Positions 28,521 through 40,198 of a stretch of DNA of 64,000 nt are shown here, one piece after another. The notes under the pieces were generated by a model that searched no databases, was not told the DNA's origin, and was given only the letters and a program-made list of their open reading frames with translations. The stretch spans positions 1-64,000 of the forward strand of contig CANGPL010000010.1 in the NCBI GenBank assembly GCA_947455725.1, written 5' to 3'. Position numbers and translations under genes: made by a program. Numbering within the stretch: the first letter of the stretch is position 1; every line of letters begins with the position of its first letter. This stretch comes from Hyphomicrobiales bacterium. Its GTDB lineage: Bacteria; Pseudomonadota; Alphaproteobacteria; Rhizobiales; Beijerinckiaceae.

Positions 28521-30281
28521 ATGAATGTGTTCGACCTCTATCAGCGGAAAATTGCTGAGACCGTCGTAGAAATGGGCAGGTCGGGCGAGCTGCCGTCCCA
28601 TCTGGACACGAGCAAGATCGTCGTCGAGCCGCCGCGTGACATGTCCCATGGCGACCTTGCGACCAATGTTGCCTTGGTATTCGCGAAGGAAGCCGGTATC
28701 GCGCCACGCCAATTGGCAGACAAGCTCGTTGCCAAATTGTCTGCTTTTGACGGCGTTTCAAAGGTTGAAATTGCCGGGCCGGGGTTCATCAATCTCACAC
28801 TGGAGCCTCACGTTTTTCATCGCGTAATCGAAGCGGTGCTGACGCAAAAAAGCGAATTTGGACGCAGCAAAGTAGGCGCTGGTCAAAAAGTGAATGTCGA
28901 GTTTGTCTCGGCCAATCCAACAGGTCCGATGCATGTCGGTCACGGTCGTGGCGCGGTTTTTGGCGATGCGCTGGCGAGCCTGCTCGATTTTGCTGGTTTT
29001 GATGTGACGCGGGAATATTACATCAATGATGCAGGTGCCCAAGTCGACGTGTTGGGTCGTTCGGCCTTTTTGCGCTATCGCGAGGCGTTAGGTGAAGAAA
29101 TCGGCGAGATTCCGGAAGGTCTCTATCCGGGCGATTATTTAATCCCGGTCGGCGAAGAGCTCGCCAAATTACACGGCCCGACTTTGCTCCAATTATCCGA
29201 GAAAGATTGGTTGCCGATTACACGGTCGATGGCCATTTCCATGATGATGGACATGATCCGCGAGGATCTTTCGGCGCTCAACATCCAGCATAACGTGTTT
29301 TTCTCGGAGCGCAGCCTATCCCAAGATGGACCGGATGATTTGACCCGCCGGATGATTGAGGAGCTAACCTCGCGTGATCTGATTTATCAAGGTCGGCTTG
29401 CACCGCCGAAGGGTGCGCCGGTCGAGGATTGGGAAGATCGCGAGCAAACGCTTTTCCGCGCGTCTAATTTCGGCGATGATGTGGACCGACCTCTCCTTAA
29501 ATCGGACGGGTCCTACACCTATTTTGCGGCGGATATCGCCTATCATAAATCGAAATTTGATCGGGGCTTTCCGCTGATGATCGATGTGTGGGGCGCGGAC
29601 CATGGCGGTTATATCAAACGTATGGCCGCCGCCGTTCGTGCCGTTACCGATGGCGGCGGCGAGTTGGATGTAAAAATCTGCCAGCTCGTACGATTGCTAC
29701 GCAATGGCGAACAGGTCCGCATGAGCAAAAGATCAGGTGATTTCATCACCTTGCGCGAGGTTGTTGATGAAGTAGGTCGGGACGCCGTGCGGTTTATGAT
29801 GCTGTTCCGTAAAAATGACGCCACACTCGATTTCGATCTTGCGAAAGTGATTGAGCAGTCGAAAGACAATGCGGTCTTTTACGTTCAATACGCCCATGCA
29901 CGGTGTTCCTCGGTCTTGCGGCAGGCGAGTGCCTATGTTTCGTCGGATGATGGTGCAACGTCGCTTGCAAGCTGTGACCGAAGCGGATTGCTGGATCCGT
30001 CCGAACTATCGGTTATGCATAGAATTTCACAATTCCCGCGACTTGTTGAGGCTGCGGCTTTGGCGCATGAACCGCATCGATTAGCGTTTTATCTTTATGA
30101 TTTGGCGAGTGATTTCCATTCTTTATGGAATCGTGGCAAAGATTCCCCTAGGTTGCGTTTCGTAATCGAAGATGATCGGGCCCTCACTCAAGCTCGGCTA
30201 TCATTGGTAGAAGCGGTCCGATTTGTGCTGTCTGCTGGGCTTTCGGTTCTCGGCGTTTCTGCGCCCAATGAAATGCGTTGA
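28521..30281 (+). CDS. argS: Arginyl-tRNA synthetase
   Basis: Start ATG 28521 ([10 protein letters not shown]) gives 586 residues; an in-frame TTG 12 bases upstream adds nothing conserved. Class I signatures are seen: [13 protein letters not shown] (HIGH motif) and RMSKRSGDF (KMSKS equivalent), plus a C-terminal DALR anticodon-binding domain. It attaches arginine to tRNA. It is followed by the SPOR-domain gene. Confidence 0.97.
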   Translation: MNVFDLYQRKIAETVVEMGRSGELPSHLDTSKIVVEPPRDMSHGDLATNVALVFAKEAGIAPRQLADKLVAKLSAFDGVSKVEIAGPGFINLTLEPHVFHRVIEAVLTQKSEFGRSKVGAGQKVNVEFVSANPTGPMHVGHGRGAVFGDALASLLDFAGFDVTREYYINDAGAQVDVLGRSAFLRYREALGEEIGEIPEGLYPGDYLIPVGEELAKLHGPTLLQLSEKDWLPITRSMAISMMMDMIREDLSALNIQHNVFFSERSLSQDGPDDLTRRMIEELTSRDLIYQGRLAPPKGAPVEDWEDREQTLFRASNFGDDVDRPLLKSDGSYTYFAADIAYHKSKFDRGFPLMIDVWGADHGGYIKRMAAAVRAVTDGGGELDVKICQLVRLLRNGEQVRMSKRSGDFITLREVVDEVGRDAVRFMMLFRKNDATLDFDLAKVIEQSKDNAVFYVQYAHARCSSVLRQASAYVSSDDGATSLASCDRSGLLDPSELSVMHRISQFPRLVEAAALAHEPHRLAFYLYDLASDFHSLWNRGKDSPRLRFVIEDDRALTQARLSLVEAVRFVLSAGLSVLGVSAPNEMR

Positions 30282-30338
30282 GTGGAGAGCGCATAGGAAT
30301 AATCAACTGCAACGGACGCGGTTTACAGGGTTGATCTG

Positions 30339-31694
30339 ATGACGGAAGACCAGCAAAATCGACCTGGCGTAAATCTCGAAGAGTTAGAGAGACAACTGCG
30401 CGTCGCGTCGCGCGCGCACGCGGAAGCCGTTGTGCGAGCTAATTCTCAACAGAATTTTACTGAAATACCTGCTCCTGTTCCGGATCTGGAAGCGTTGCGG
30501 CGTGAATATGTGAGGCCACCGCAGTCGAGCGCTCCACCTTTGTCGAATTATACAACGGATCTTCCCGATCCCGGTCCGCCGCCGGCGTTTTTGAGTGCGC
30601 CACCCATAGGCGCGTCGCAGCCGGAATATTCCAATCCCTTCGAGGAGCGCTTCCCGCTCATTGATCGGCGTAAAGAACGTGGATCGCCACTAATTCGCGG
30701 TCTGATTGCGCTCATTGGCCTTATTTTGTTGGGTTCGTTCGGATATTTTTTCTATTCGGGCAAATTGTCGTTGAGCGTTTCTGTTGCTCCTGACCAGAAA
30801 TCGGTACCTGTTATTAAAGCGGATACGAACCCCGTTAAAATTGTACCGGATACGACAGCTTCCGCTGACGCGGCGCCTCCAGGCTCCGAATTATTCGGCA
30901 AGAAGGGCGCAGATACCGTTAGCTCGGCGACCACAAAGTCGACCGTTGAGGCCCCGTTGGACGTCAACGCGGCTGTTAAAGCCAATGGTGCCAAGTCAAA
31001 TTCATTGGTTCCCGGGATGGGTGAGCCTAAATCGGTGCGAACGGTAACGGTTCGACCAGATGGCACGCTGATCGGTGATCCAACTCCCGCTGCACCGGCA
31101 GCAACCGCTAGCACTACGCCTGTCATTGTAACACCTCCGGCTTCAGCGATGGCCCAAGACGCCGCTCAACCGGGCACACCTGCGCCGCCTCCGGCTGCAA
31201 CTGCGCAAGCAACGCCTGCGAAGCAAGCAACCAATGTGGCGGCTGCCGACTCGGTTCCAACCTTACCGGGTTTGCCAACCACTCCGGCAACACTTAATGG
31301 CGTTCCCGTTCCTCTTCCGCCCGTGCGCCCGGCTGAACTGAATGTTCCGTTGGCATCCGAAGACCCTCTTCGAGATCTTGTCGCACAGGCTACAAATCCG
31401 GATATCCAGGCGACCGATGAAGAGCCAAAGGCTAAAGAAACGCCAGTTACAGGTGATTTTTCCGTTCAGTTTGGTGCTTCTCCGTCTGAGACTGAGGCGA
31501 ATGCACTTTCGGCGCGTTTAAAGACGCAGCTTTCGGAATTGCTTGGCGAACATCCGCTTTCTGTGATTAAGGCCGATAGCAATGGTAAGACAATTTATCG
31601 GGTTAGAGCGCTCGGCTATACGAGAGATGAGGCAGGCGCGGCCTGTGCAACGGCAGCTGCAGCCGGCACGAAATGCTTCATCGCGAAGAATTGA
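30339..31694 (+). CDS. SPOR-domain cell-envelope protein
   Basis: The 451-residue bitopic protein has an N-terminal cytoplasmic part of about 125 residues, one membrane span (GLIALIGLILLGSFGYFFYS, about 127-146), a long periplasmic linker rich in Pro, Ala and Thr, and a C-terminal SPOR domain (about 372-451) starting FSVQFGASPSETEANA. SPOR domains bind denuded peptidoglycan at the division septum. nagZ, which processes peptidoglycan turnover products, is next. The SPOR domain includes two cysteines near the end (AACATAAAAGTKC). Confidence 0.88.
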   Translation: MTEDQQNRPGVNLEELERQLRVASRAHAEAVVRANSQQNFTEIPAPVPDLEALRREYVRPPQSSAPPLSNYTTDLPDPGPPPAFLSAPPIGASQPEYSNPFEERFPLIDRRKERGSPLIRGLIALIGLILLGSFGYFFYSGKLSLSVSVAPDQKSVPVIKADTNPVKIVPDTTASADAAPPGSELFGKKGADTVSSATTKSTVEAPLDVNAAVKANGAKSNSLVPGMGEPKSVRTVTVRPDGTLIGDPTPAAPAATASTTPVIVTPPASAMAQDAAQPGTPAPPPAATAQATPAKQATNVAAADSVPTLPGLPTTPATLNGVPVPLPPVRPAELNVPLASEDPLRDLVAQATNPDIQATDEEPKAKETPVTGDFSVQFGASPSETEANALSARLKTQLSELLGEHPLSVIKADSNGKTIYRVRALGYTRDEAGAACATAAAAGTKCFIAKN

Positions 31695-31721
31695 CGGCTT
31701 TTGCATGATGGATCGCTCGCG

Positions 31722-32741
31722 ATGAGCTGCAAGGCCCTGATCATTGGCTGCTCGGGTACGGAAATAACACCCGACGAGGCGCGGTTCATTAAAAAGACCC
31801 GTCCTTGGGGATTGATATTATTTCGTCGTAATATCGCAGATCGTGATCAATTAACGGCTTTAACAGCGGCGTTTCGTCAGCTGGTCGGGCGGGTAGATGC
31901 TCCTGTTTTGATCGATCAGGAGGGTGGGCGCGTTCAGCGAATGGGACCGCCACATTGGCGGAAATATCCCGCCGCTGCCAAATTTCTCGAACTGTGGAAA
32001 GGCGATGTCCAAGAGGCAGCTTCTTTGGCTCGCATCGCGTCTCGGCTGATTGCGCATGATTTAACGGAATGCGGGATCAATATTGATTGTATGCCGGTTC
32101 TCGACTGCCCCATTCCCGGTTCGAATGATGCCATTGGTGACCGCGCTTACGCCCATGATCCTGTTGCAATTGCTGAGATAGGACGTGCGGCGGCGGAGGG
32201 CATGTTGGATGGGGGTGTTTTACCCATTATTAAGCATATGCCCGGCCATGGCCGAGCGATGGTTGATAGCCATTACGCGCTTCCCGTGGTGAAAGATCCG
32301 CGGGATCTGCTGGAAAAGACAGATTTTTATCCGTTTAAGCGCTTGAATGATCTACCCATTGCGATGACGGGTCATATTGTCTTTAGTGCGATTGATCCGT
32401 CTGGTCCGGCAACGACTTCACCAGTGATCATTCGGGACGTCATCCGAGGGTGGATTGCTTTTGATGGACTCTTATTGAGCGATGATGTCTCGATGAAGGC
32501 GCTTTCAGGTTCCTTTGCCGAGCGGACGGAGGCCCTTTTTGCGGCCGGATGCGATATTGCTCTTCACTGTAACGGAATTATGGAGGAGGCGGAGGCGGTT
32601 GCATCCGCTGCCCCGGTCTTGGCAGGGCGAGCGCTGGAACGGGCGGAGCGGGCGTTATCCCGCCTTAAATTGCCTCGATCCGTGTTTGATCCTGTGGAAG
32701 CCGCCAAAATTCTCGAAGCTAAGCTTGCTCTTGCCGACTGA
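31722..32741 (+). CDS. nagZ: Beta-N-acetylglucosaminidase NagZ (GH3)
   Basis: Start ATG 31722 gives 339 residues; an in-frame TTG at 31701 is less likely. The family motif KHMPGHGRAMVDSH (K-H-x-P-G-H-G-x4-D-S-H) holds the catalytic His-Asp dyad, and LLLSDDVSM contains the nucleophile Asp. LIDQEGGRVQRM is also conserved. NagZ removes GlcNAc from muropeptides during cytoplasmic wall recycling. It lies 28 bases after the SPOR gene and 46 bases before scpA. Confidence 0.95.
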   Translation: MSCKALIIGCSGTEITPDEARFIKKTRPWGLILFRRNIADRDQLTALTAAFRQLVGRVDAPVLIDQEGGRVQRMGPPHWRKYPAAAKFLELWKGDVQEAASLARIASRLIAHDLTECGINIDCMPVLDCPIPGSNDAIGDRAYAHDPVAIAEIGRAAAEGMLDGGVLPIIKHMPGHGRAMVDSHYALPVVKDPRDLLEKTDFYPFKRLNDLPIAMTGHIVFSAIDPSGPATTSPVIIRDVIRGWIAFDGLLLSDDVSMKALSGSFAERTEALFAAGCDIALHCNGIMEEAEAVASAAPVLAGRALERAERALSRLKLPRSVFDPVEAAKILEAKLALAD

Positions 32742-32787
32742 AGTCGACAGAATCAAACCCTGTTTTTTGGGATTTGTGTAACTTTCA

Positions 32788-33594
32788 ATGTCTGACGCAA
32801 GGCTGTTTGCCGAAAAGCCGTTCGAAGACGAACGCGGCATCAATGATCCGGTGTGCATGATCGATTTGGACGGTTTTTCCGGCCCGCTCGACCTGCTGCT
32901 GGAATTGGCGCGCCGTCAAAAGGTCGATCTGGCTAAAATTTCGATCCTGACATTGGTGGAACAATACCTCACCTTTATTGAAGAGGCGCGCGCCCTCCGG
33001 TTGGAATTGGCGGCCGACTATCTGGTGATGGCGGCTTGGCTCACCTTTTTGAAGTCCCGTTTGCTGTTGCCGGCACCGGCCTCAGCTGACGAGCCGAATG
33101 CGAATGATTTGGCCGCTGCGCTTGCTAATCGGTTGCGCCGCCTTGAGGCTATTCGTGCCGTCTCCCGGCTTTTGCAGGAACGGCCGCAGCTCAATCGGGA
33201 TATTTTCTCGCGTGGTAGCCCAGAACCGGTAGCACTTAAGCGGATTTCGCTGTGGGAAGCCTCGATTCACGATTTGCTGTCAGCATACGCGCAGCAACGG
33301 CAGGTGCGGGCGCTTGCTCGGATATCCTTAAAGAAGCGGCATGTTTTTTCGCTTGATGCGGCGCGAGCGGCTTTAGAGCGATTAATCGGAACGACGGCCG
33401 ATTGGGCGGTGCTGGACGAATATTTGATTGCGTTCATGGCGGAGCCCGGAATGGAGAGGACGGTTAGGGCCACTTCCCTTTCGGCTACGCTTGAATTGGT
33501 AAAAGAAGGGCGCGCGGAAATTAGGCAGGAGTGTACATTTGCTCCGATCTATATGCGTGCACGGCAGACGAATACGGAAAGGTCCGTGGCATGA
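32788..33594 (+). CDS. scpA: Segregation and condensation protein ScpA
   Basis: The 268-residue kleisin shows the conserved FSGPLDLLLELARRQKVDL start of the N-terminal domain (about residue 30) and a C-terminal winged helix ending near residue 255. It bridges the Smc heads and with ScpB forms the bacterial condensin. Its stop overlaps the scpB start (ATGA). Confidence 0.95.
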   Translation: MSDARLFAEKPFEDERGINDPVCMIDLDGFSGPLDLLLELARRQKVDLAKISILTLVEQYLTFIEEARALRLELAADYLVMAAWLTFLKSRLLLPAPASADEPNANDLAAALANRLRRLEAIRAVSRLLQERPQLNRDIFSRGSPEPVALKRISLWEASIHDLLSAYAQQRQVRALARISLKKRHVFSLDAARAALERLIGTTADWAVLDEYLIAFMAEPGMERTVRATSLSATLELVKEGRAEIRQECTFAPIYMRARQTNTERSVA

Positions 33595-34328
33595 CAGCCG
33601 AGGCAATGGTCATCATGACAGAAGAAAACGACGAAGAACGCCCCGTTCAACGAGATGCGCGCTTTTTGCGGGATAAGCGGATCGTCGAAGCATTGCTGTT
33701 TGCTTCGCCTAAGCCGTTAAGCGAGGAAGATTTTACGTTCCACCTCGGCCCAGACAATGCGCTTGCGGAAATTTTAGCGGAACTTGCCGCTGATTATGCG
33801 CCACGCGGCGTAAACTTGCTCCGTACGGCGGGCAAATGGGCTTTTAGGACGGCGGAGGATCTCGGTCATCTGCTCGTTCGTGAACGCGAAGAGCCGCGCC
33901 GCCTATCGCGCGCGGCACTCGAGACTTTGGCGATCATTGCCTATCATCAGCCCGTCACGCGCGCTGAAATCGAAGATATTCGAGGCGTTGCGACGAGCAA
34001 GGGCACGATTGATGTACTTTTAGAGACCAATTGGATCAAGCTGCGCGGACGTCGTAAGGCACCCGGCCGTCCGGTGACTTATGGGACGACGGAAGCGTTT
34101 TTGGACCAATTCGGGTTACAGACCATCGGTGAGCTTCCAGGCTTATCCGAATTAAAGGGCGCGGGCTTCTTTGATGGACGCCTGCCAGCCGATTTCGATG
34201 TGCCTGAACCATCGGATTCCGCGGAATTACGCCCTGATGAGGACCCTTTGGATGAAGATTTGTTCGTTTTGATCGCAGAGGAGCGGGCAGGGGCGACGGA
34301 AGAGGCGCTTGAGGCAGAGCCTCAGTAG
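33591..34328 (+). CDS. scpB: Segregation and condensation protein ScpB
   Basis: Start ATG 33591 overlaps the scpA stop by four bases and gives 245 residues; a longer reading would extend back into scpA. The two winged-helix domains include RIVEALLFASPKPLSEEDF and ETLAIIAYHQPVTRAEIEDIRG, both hallmarks of ScpB. The C-terminal 50 residues are acidic. It works as a dimer with ScpA and Smc in chromosome segregation. tatA follows after 127 bases. Confidence 0.95.
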   Translation: MTAEAMVIMTEENDEERPVQRDARFLRDKRIVEALLFASPKPLSEEDFTFHLGPDNALAEILAELAADYAPRGVNLLRTAGKWAFRTAEDLGHLLVREREEPRRLSRAALETLAIIAYHQPVTRAEIEDIRGVATSKGTIDVLLETNWIKLRGRRKAPGRPVTYGTTEAFLDQFGLQTIGELPGLSELKGAGFFDGRLPADFDVPEPSDSAELRPDEDPLDEDLFVLIAEERAGATEEALEAEPQ

Positions 34329-34417
34329 CAGGCGACTTTTTGCTATTTTCTAATTCTGTTGCACGAAGTTCTTGTTTTTACGGCGTCGTGCGCCTAGTTT
34401 CACTGCTACACAAGATG

Positions 34418-34434
34418 GCTTAGTCAAACTAAGC
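34418..34434 (+). other. Small hairpin in the tatA leader
   Basis: GCTTAG and CTAAGC form a 6-bp stem with a 5-base loop, 22 bases before the tatA ATG and just upstream of its GGAGG. No T run follows. A role in tatA translation or in processing of a scpAB-tatABC transcript is possible but unsupported. Confidence 0.25.
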
Positions 34435-34455
34435 GAAATTCAATTGGAGGCCCTC

Positions 34456-34704
34456 ATGGGAAGCGTTAGCATCTGGCACTGGGTTGTCGTTGGTATCATC
34501 GTGATGCTCCTCTTTGGGCGGGGTAAAGTGTCCGATTTGATGGGTGATGTTGCTAAGGGTATCAAATCGTTCAAAAAGGGCATGGCGGATGATGAACCTG
34601 TCGCCGCCGCTCATCCGGCCGAGGCTGCAAAGCCCGTTCCGGGACCTGCTGCAGCGCCACAGGCGGCCCCTCAGGCAGCGCCTCACGAGCATAAAGCAGG
34701 TTAA
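34456..34704 (+). CDS. tatA: Twin-arginine translocase subunit TatA
   Basis: Start ATG 34456 has GGAGG upstream and gives 82 residues, the normal size. A single N-terminal span ([16 protein letters not shown]) is followed by the FGRGK hinge and an amphipathic helix ([17 protein letters not shown]). The tail is Ala/Pro-rich. TatA polymerises to form the translocation pathway for folded proteins. It is first in tatABC. Confidence 0.96.
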   Translation: MGSVSIWHWVVVGIIVMLLFGRGKVSDLMGDVAKGIKSFKKGMADDEPVAAAHPAEAAKPVPGPAAAPQAAPQAAPHEHKAG

Positions 34705-34751
34705 TTGGTCCATCGCGCGCCATAAGCGCGCGGAAAGCAGGCTTTTGCTCG

Positions 34752-35276
34752 ATGTTTGATTTCGGCGCAGGGGAACTGGTTGTCATCGGCGTTGTCGCGC
34801 TTGTGGCGATTGGACCCAAAGAATTACCGGGTCTTCTACGGACTGTGGGACAGGCCGTGGGAAAAATGCGCCGTATGGCCGGTGAATTCCAGAACCAATT
34901 CAACGATGCGATGCGCGAGGCCGACATGGCCGAGACGCATAAGCTGATTGCCGATATTAAATCGGATATGTCAGGTGTCGCCGCTTCCGCTGAAGTCAAA
35001 GAAGTGTACCCCACACTTGCTGAACTGTCCGCTCCAACGCCAGCTTTTCCAGTTGAGCCTGTTGTTGCAGAACCTGAGCCGGTGACGCAGCCGGTTGACG
35101 AGGTTGTTGAAAAGCCGAAGCCTAAACGGCGCACCAAGAAGGCTATAGCCGAGACCGAAAGCGACGATGCTAATCTATTTAGCGCGGCAACCGATACCGA
35201 AGAGGCTCCGAAAGAAGAAAAGCCGAAGCGTCGCGTATCGACCAAGAAATCTGAAGCCCAAGAAGACGCATCATGA
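34752..35276 (+). CDS. tatB: Twin-arginine translocase subunit TatB
   Basis: The 174-residue protein begins [26 protein letters not shown], with the short span and the conserved Glu and Gly-Pro hinge typical of TatB. An amphipathic helix and a long charged tail follow (Pro/Glu/Lys-rich, with [10 protein letters not shown] near residue 120). TatB binds signal peptides together with TatC. The stop overlaps the tatC start (ATGA). Confidence 0.95.
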   Translation: MFDFGAGELVVIGVVALVAIGPKELPGLLRTVGQAVGKMRRMAGEFQNQFNDAMREADMAETHKLIADIKSDMSGVAASAEVKEVYPTLAELSAPTPAFPVEPVVAEPEPVTQPVDEVVEKPKPKRRTKKAIAETESDDANLFSAATDTEEAPKEEKPKRRVSTKKSEAQEDAS

Positions 35277-36061
35277 CTGCGGAAGATATTGATGCCTCAA
35301 AAGCTCCGTTGATGGAGCATCTTATCGAGCTGCGCGCGCGGCTGATTAAATCGCTCATTGCTTTTTTCGTGATGTTCTTTTTGAGCTTTTTATTCGCCAA
35401 GCAAATCTATAATATTCTCATTTTTCCCTATGTGCTTGCCGCTGGTGACGTTTCGCAAGTGAAGCTCATCTACACGGCACCGCTGGAATATTTATTCACG
35501 CAAATCAAAATTGCCGTCTTTGGTGCCTCATTCTGCTCCTTTCCAGTGGTTGCAACGCAAATTTATAAGTTTGTGGCACCGGGACTTTATAAGAACGAAA
35601 AAGACGCTTTTATTCCTTATTTGATTGCAACGCCGGTTTTGTTCCTCGTGGGTGCATCGGTCGTGTTTTTCGTCGCGATGCCGATCGTGATGAAATATTC
35701 GATTGGTCAGCAGCAGCTTGACGTCGCGGGTGCCGCCTCGATCGAACTCTTGCCCAAGGTGAGCGAATATCTCTCGCTCATTATGACGCTGATTTTTGCG
35801 TTCGGCATCACCTTTCAGCTGCCGGTTGTTTTAACGCTTTTAGCAAGGGCGGGCTTTATTGATGCGCAGTTTTTGCGCGATAAACGTCGCTACGCGATTG
35901 TTTTGGTGTTTGTTGCGGCTGCGATTTTGACGCCGCCCGATGTGATCAGTCAGATGTCGCTCGCGATCCCGACGCTGCTTTTATACGAAGCCTCTATCTT
36001 CGCCGTACTCGTCGTTGAAAAACAACGGGCGAAGGCAGAAGCCGAGCGAGACGCTGAATAG
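35273..36061 (+). CDS. tatC: Twin-arginine translocase subunit TatC
   Basis: The 262-residue protein has six predicted membrane spans and the conserved motifs [14 protein letters not shown] at the N terminus and the [24 protein letters not shown] region. TatC is the receptor for twin-arginine signal peptides. It is the last tat gene, followed after 43 bases by serS. Confidence 0.97.
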   Translation: MTAEDIDASKAPLMEHLIELRARLIKSLIAFFVMFFLSFLFAKQIYNILIFPYVLAAGDVSQVKLIYTAPLEYLFTQIKIAVFGASFCSFPVVATQIYKFVAPGLYKNEKDAFIPYLIATPVLFLVGASVVFFVAMPIVMKYSIGQQQLDVAGAASIELLPKVSEYLSLIMTLIFAFGITFQLPVVLTLLARAGFIDAQFLRDKRRYAIVLVFVAAAILTPPDVISQMSLAIPTLLLYEASIFAVLVVEKQRAKAEAERDAE

Positions 36062-36092
36062 CCAGTTTTCTATAGGATTTTAGAATAGTTAG

Positions 36093-37388
<1,296 letters not shown>

Positions 37389-37389
37389 A

Positions 37390-38145
37390 ATGCGTATTTT
37401 GGTCACGAATGACGATGGAATTCACGCTCCCGGATTAGCCATTTGCGAGGCTATCGCGCGTACGCTTTCGGACGATGTCTGGATTGTAGCGCCTGAAACA
37501 GATCAATCGGGTGTCGCGCACTCCCTATCGCTGAATGATCCGCTCCGCCTTCGTCAATCGGGACCGCAGCGTTACGCCGTTCGTGGCACGCCGACCGATT
37601 GCGTTATTATGGCAGTCCGCCATGTGTTGGACCGAAAGCCTGACCTTATTCTTTCAGGCGTTAATCGCGGGCAAAATGTTGCAGAAGATGTCACCTATTC
37701 GGGAACCGTTGCGGCGGCGATTGAGGGCACGATTTTGGGTGTTCCATCCATCGCTCTCTCGCAGTGCTACGGGCCTGAAACAGTAAAATCGCTACATTGG
37801 AATTGTGCCGAAACGTTAGCGCCTGAGATAATCCGCAAGGTTTTAAAAGAAGGCATTCCGCCGAATATTCTGGTCAATATCAATTTCCCGAATTGCAAGC
37901 CGGAGGACGTGAACGGCACGAGCGTTTCGGTTCAGGGGCAGCGTCAGCAAGATTTATTGCGGATTGACGAACGCTTCGATGGTCGGGGCAACCCTTATTA
38001 TTGGATTGCATTCGCCCGCGGAAAATCGGTGCCCGGTCACGGGACCGATCTTGAAGCGATTGCCGATCACCGCGTATCCGTCACGCCACTTCGGCTTGAT
38101 CTGACCGATGAGCCGACGCTGACGCGTTACGCGCAAATTTTTTAA
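37390..38145 (+). CDS. surE: 5'/3'-nucleotidase SurE
   Basis: The 251-residue phosphatase begins [16 protein letters not shown], with the Asp-Asp pair that binds the divalent metal, followed by GTPTDCV and LSGVNRGQN. SurE removes phosphate from nucleotides and is linked to stress survival. serS-surE-pcm-nlpD matches the order around E. coli surE-pcm-nlpD, with rpoS absent here. Confidence 0.96.
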   Translation: MRILVTNDDGIHAPGLAICEAIARTLSDDVWIVAPETDQSGVAHSLSLNDPLRLRQSGPQRYAVRGTPTDCVIMAVRHVLDRKPDLILSGVNRGQNVAEDVTYSGTVAAAIEGTILGVPSIALSQCYGPETVKSLHWNCAETLAPEIIRKVLKEGIPPNILVNINFPNCKPEDVNGTSVSVQGQRQQDLLRIDERFDGRGNPYYWIAFARGKSVPGHGTDLEAIADHRVSVTPLRLDLTDEPTLTRYAQIF

Positions 38146-38157
38146 AAGGGCTGATGC

Positions 38158-38814
38158 GTGACTGCCTCACTGCAAAATGCCGAAGCAAAAATGTCTTTTC
38201 TTTTGGGGCTACGGACGAGTGGGCTGCTGGATACTGCGAGTTTGAAGGCGTTTGAGCGCGTTTCCCGTTTGGATTTTGTCGGTCATCAATATGCCGACCT
38301 TGCGCTTGAAGATGTGGCGCTCCCCATCGCTTGCGGGCAAACGCAAACGGCTCCTGGTTCAATTGCTCGTATGCTGGCAGCGCTTGAAACAACCTCTGGT
38401 GATCGGATTTTGGAGGTTGGTACCGGTTCAGGCTATACTGCGGCACTCTTAGGTCAAATCGGTTTGAGCGTTACTACCATGGAACGCTATCGGACCTTGG
38501 CCGAGGCAGCCAAGACGCGTTTCACTCGACTCGGCATCACCAATATTAGCGTAGTCCATTCTGACGGTTCGCGTGGGCTTGCCGAGGAAGGTCCTTTCGA
38601 TCGAATCATTGTCCATGGTGCGGTAGAGGGTGATGTTGATCCATTGATTGAACAATTAACGCCGGGTGGTGTGCTTGTTGGCGTCTTACGCGTAAGCCAT
38701 GTTGCAGAGCTGACGCGCTGGCGCCGCCCAGAAGGAGGCCGTTCCGTTGAAATTGATCACTTCGGACGCCTTGATATGCCGCTCTTAGCGATGGGATTAT
38801 CCGAAGCCCTCTGA
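38158..38814 (+). CDS. pcm: Protein-L-isoaspartate O-methyltransferase
   Basis: The start is GTG 38158 with AAAGGG upstream, giving 218 residues; ATG 38191 would remove 11 residues. The SAM-binding motif I is ILEVGTGSGYTAALL (about residue 81). The family also shows DVALPIACGQTQTAPG. It methylates isoaspartyl residues so that they can revert to aspartate. It is transcribed with surE. Confidence 0.95.
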   Translation: MTASLQNAEAKMSFLLGLRTSGLLDTASLKAFERVSRLDFVGHQYADLALEDVALPIACGQTQTAPGSIARMLAALETTSGDRILEVGTGSGYTAALLGQIGLSVTTMERYRTLAEAAKTRFTRLGITNISVVHSDGSRGLAEEGPFDRIIVHGAVEGDVDPLIEQLTPGGVLVGVLRVSHVAELTRWRRPEGGRSVEIDHFGRLDMPLLAMGLSEAL

Positions 38815-38923
38815 GGCTTAAATTTACCTCACTTTATCCAAAGAAAGAACTTCTTAACCTAAACAGAGGTTTAATGCCTTTGTGAACGCGAGTCGTTTTC
38901 TCGCTTTGTTTTGGAGGTCGCCC

Positions 38924-40150
38924 GTGTATTCGAAGTCCGCATTGCGCTTTCTATCTACCTGCGGTCTTTGCGTTTTACTGACTGGTTGCGGAACGGATAT
39001 TATCCGCGTGTCAGATAAATCGCCCGTACCAAATCCATTTGCGGGATCGGCACGGTTTGATCCGCCAACGACTGGTTCGCTGTCGTCTCCACCATCGACG
39101 AACGTGGCGACGGGCGGAGATGTTATCGCAACGCCTTCAGCGCCTATTAGCAACGGTTCGATTGCCTCTGCTCCGATTGATGCGCCTGCAGGTTCGAATG
39201 CGAACATGGGAACAGGTCAAAGCGCTTTGAAGCCTTTGGCGACAACCACGATTTCACAACCGTCAGCGCAACAACCTAACAAGAAGATTGCCGCACTTTC
39301 TGTTGAACCAACGCCAAGCGTGACGGCGCCACAAAACAGCAAATCGGTTCCGGCTGCATCAGGTAACGGTAAATGGGTTGCCCAAGGTGGCACCGAGGTT
39401 ACGCTCGGCAATGGCGAGACCATTGCAACACTTGCGAGCCGTTATGGTGTGCCAGAAGATGCGATCCGTGGCGCGAATGGTTTAACCGCAAAGGCTAAGC
39501 CGCCGCATGGTGCAAAGATTATTATTCCGGTTTTTGTTGGCGAAGGTGGTTTGACCGCCAGCAAGGTGAAGCCGGAAGCGGCAAAGGCAGCAGCTTTGGT
39601 TACAACGACGCCTGCGGTTGCGGATCCGGCTCCGTTAAAAGCCAATGCTAAAAAGGCTGATGCCGCTAAGGTTGCAGCACCGGCGCAGGCTGCAAGTCCT
39701 GCTCAGGTTGCTTCGCTTGATAATTCGACGCCAGCTGGTGCCGCACCGGCAGAAACGGCAAAGGCTGTTGCAGAAGCGGGCTTTCGTTGGCCAGCGCGCG
39801 GACGGGTTATACAAGGGTTCGGCGATAAGAACGGCGTAAAGAGCACGGGTATCAATATTTCATTGCCACAGGGCACGCCGATTAAAGCGGCCGAGGCTGG
39901 CGTTGTTGCTTATGCCGGAAGTGAAGTGAAGGGCTTTGGCAATCTCGTCATGATCCGCCATTCGGATGGTTGGGTCTCGGTCTATGGCAATGCGAGCGAG
40001 ATTAAGGTTAAGCGTGGTGATGAAATCAAGCGCGGCCAAGTTATCGCTTTGTCTGGTCAGTCGGGTGACGTGTCAGCGCCGCAACTTCATTTTGAATTGC
40101 GTAAAGGTTCAGTCCCGGTTGATCCGGTTGAGCATCTAAGTGACGACTAA
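38924..40150 (+). CDS. nlpD: NlpD-like lipoprotein: LysM plus degenerate M23 (LytM) domain
   Basis: Start GTG 38924 has GGAGG six bases upstream and yields a clean lipoprotein signal with lipobox LLTGC (Cys22); an upstream GTG at 38882 spoils it. The 408-residue protein has a linker rich in Pro/Ser/Ala, a LysM domain (about residues 155-200, GETIATLASRYGVPEDAI) and a C-terminal LytM domain (about 285-408). The M23 zinc ligands are altered: the HxGxD motif reads STGIN and the HxH reads QLH. Such degenerate LytM proteins (NlpD, EnvC) activate amidases at the septum. The position after surE-pcm supports NlpD. Confidence 0.85.
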   Translation: MYSKSALRFLSTCGLCVLLTGCGTDIIRVSDKSPVPNPFAGSARFDPPTTGSLSSPPSTNVATGGDVIATPSAPISNGSIASAPIDAPAGSNANMGTGQSALKPLATTTISQPSAQQPNKKIAALSVEPTPSVTAPQNSKSVPAASGNGKWVAQGGTEVTLGNGETIATLASRYGVPEDAIRGANGLTAKAKPPHGAKIIIPVFVGEGGLTASKVKPEAAKAAALVTTTPAVADPAPLKANAKKADAAKVAAPAQAASPAQVASLDNSTPAGAAPAETAKAVAEAGFRWPARGRVIQGFGDKNGVKSTGINISLPQGTPIKAAEAGVVAYAGSEVKGFGNLVMIRHSDGWVSVYGNASEIKVKRGDEIKRGQVIALSGQSGDVSAPQLHFELRKGSVPVDPVEHLSDD

Positions 40151-40170
40151 GATCTTTTTTATGATCTCTT

Positions 40171-40198
40171 AAAAGGTGGCCGATTGGCCACCTTTTTT
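40171..40198. terminator. Bidirectional intrinsic terminator
   Basis: An 11-bp stem AAAAGGTGGCC / GGCCACCTTTT closes a GATT loop and ends in a run of six T (40193-40198). The A run on the left makes it work in both directions. It lies 21 bases after nlpD and at the very end of the convergent DUF815 gene. Confidence 0.92.
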
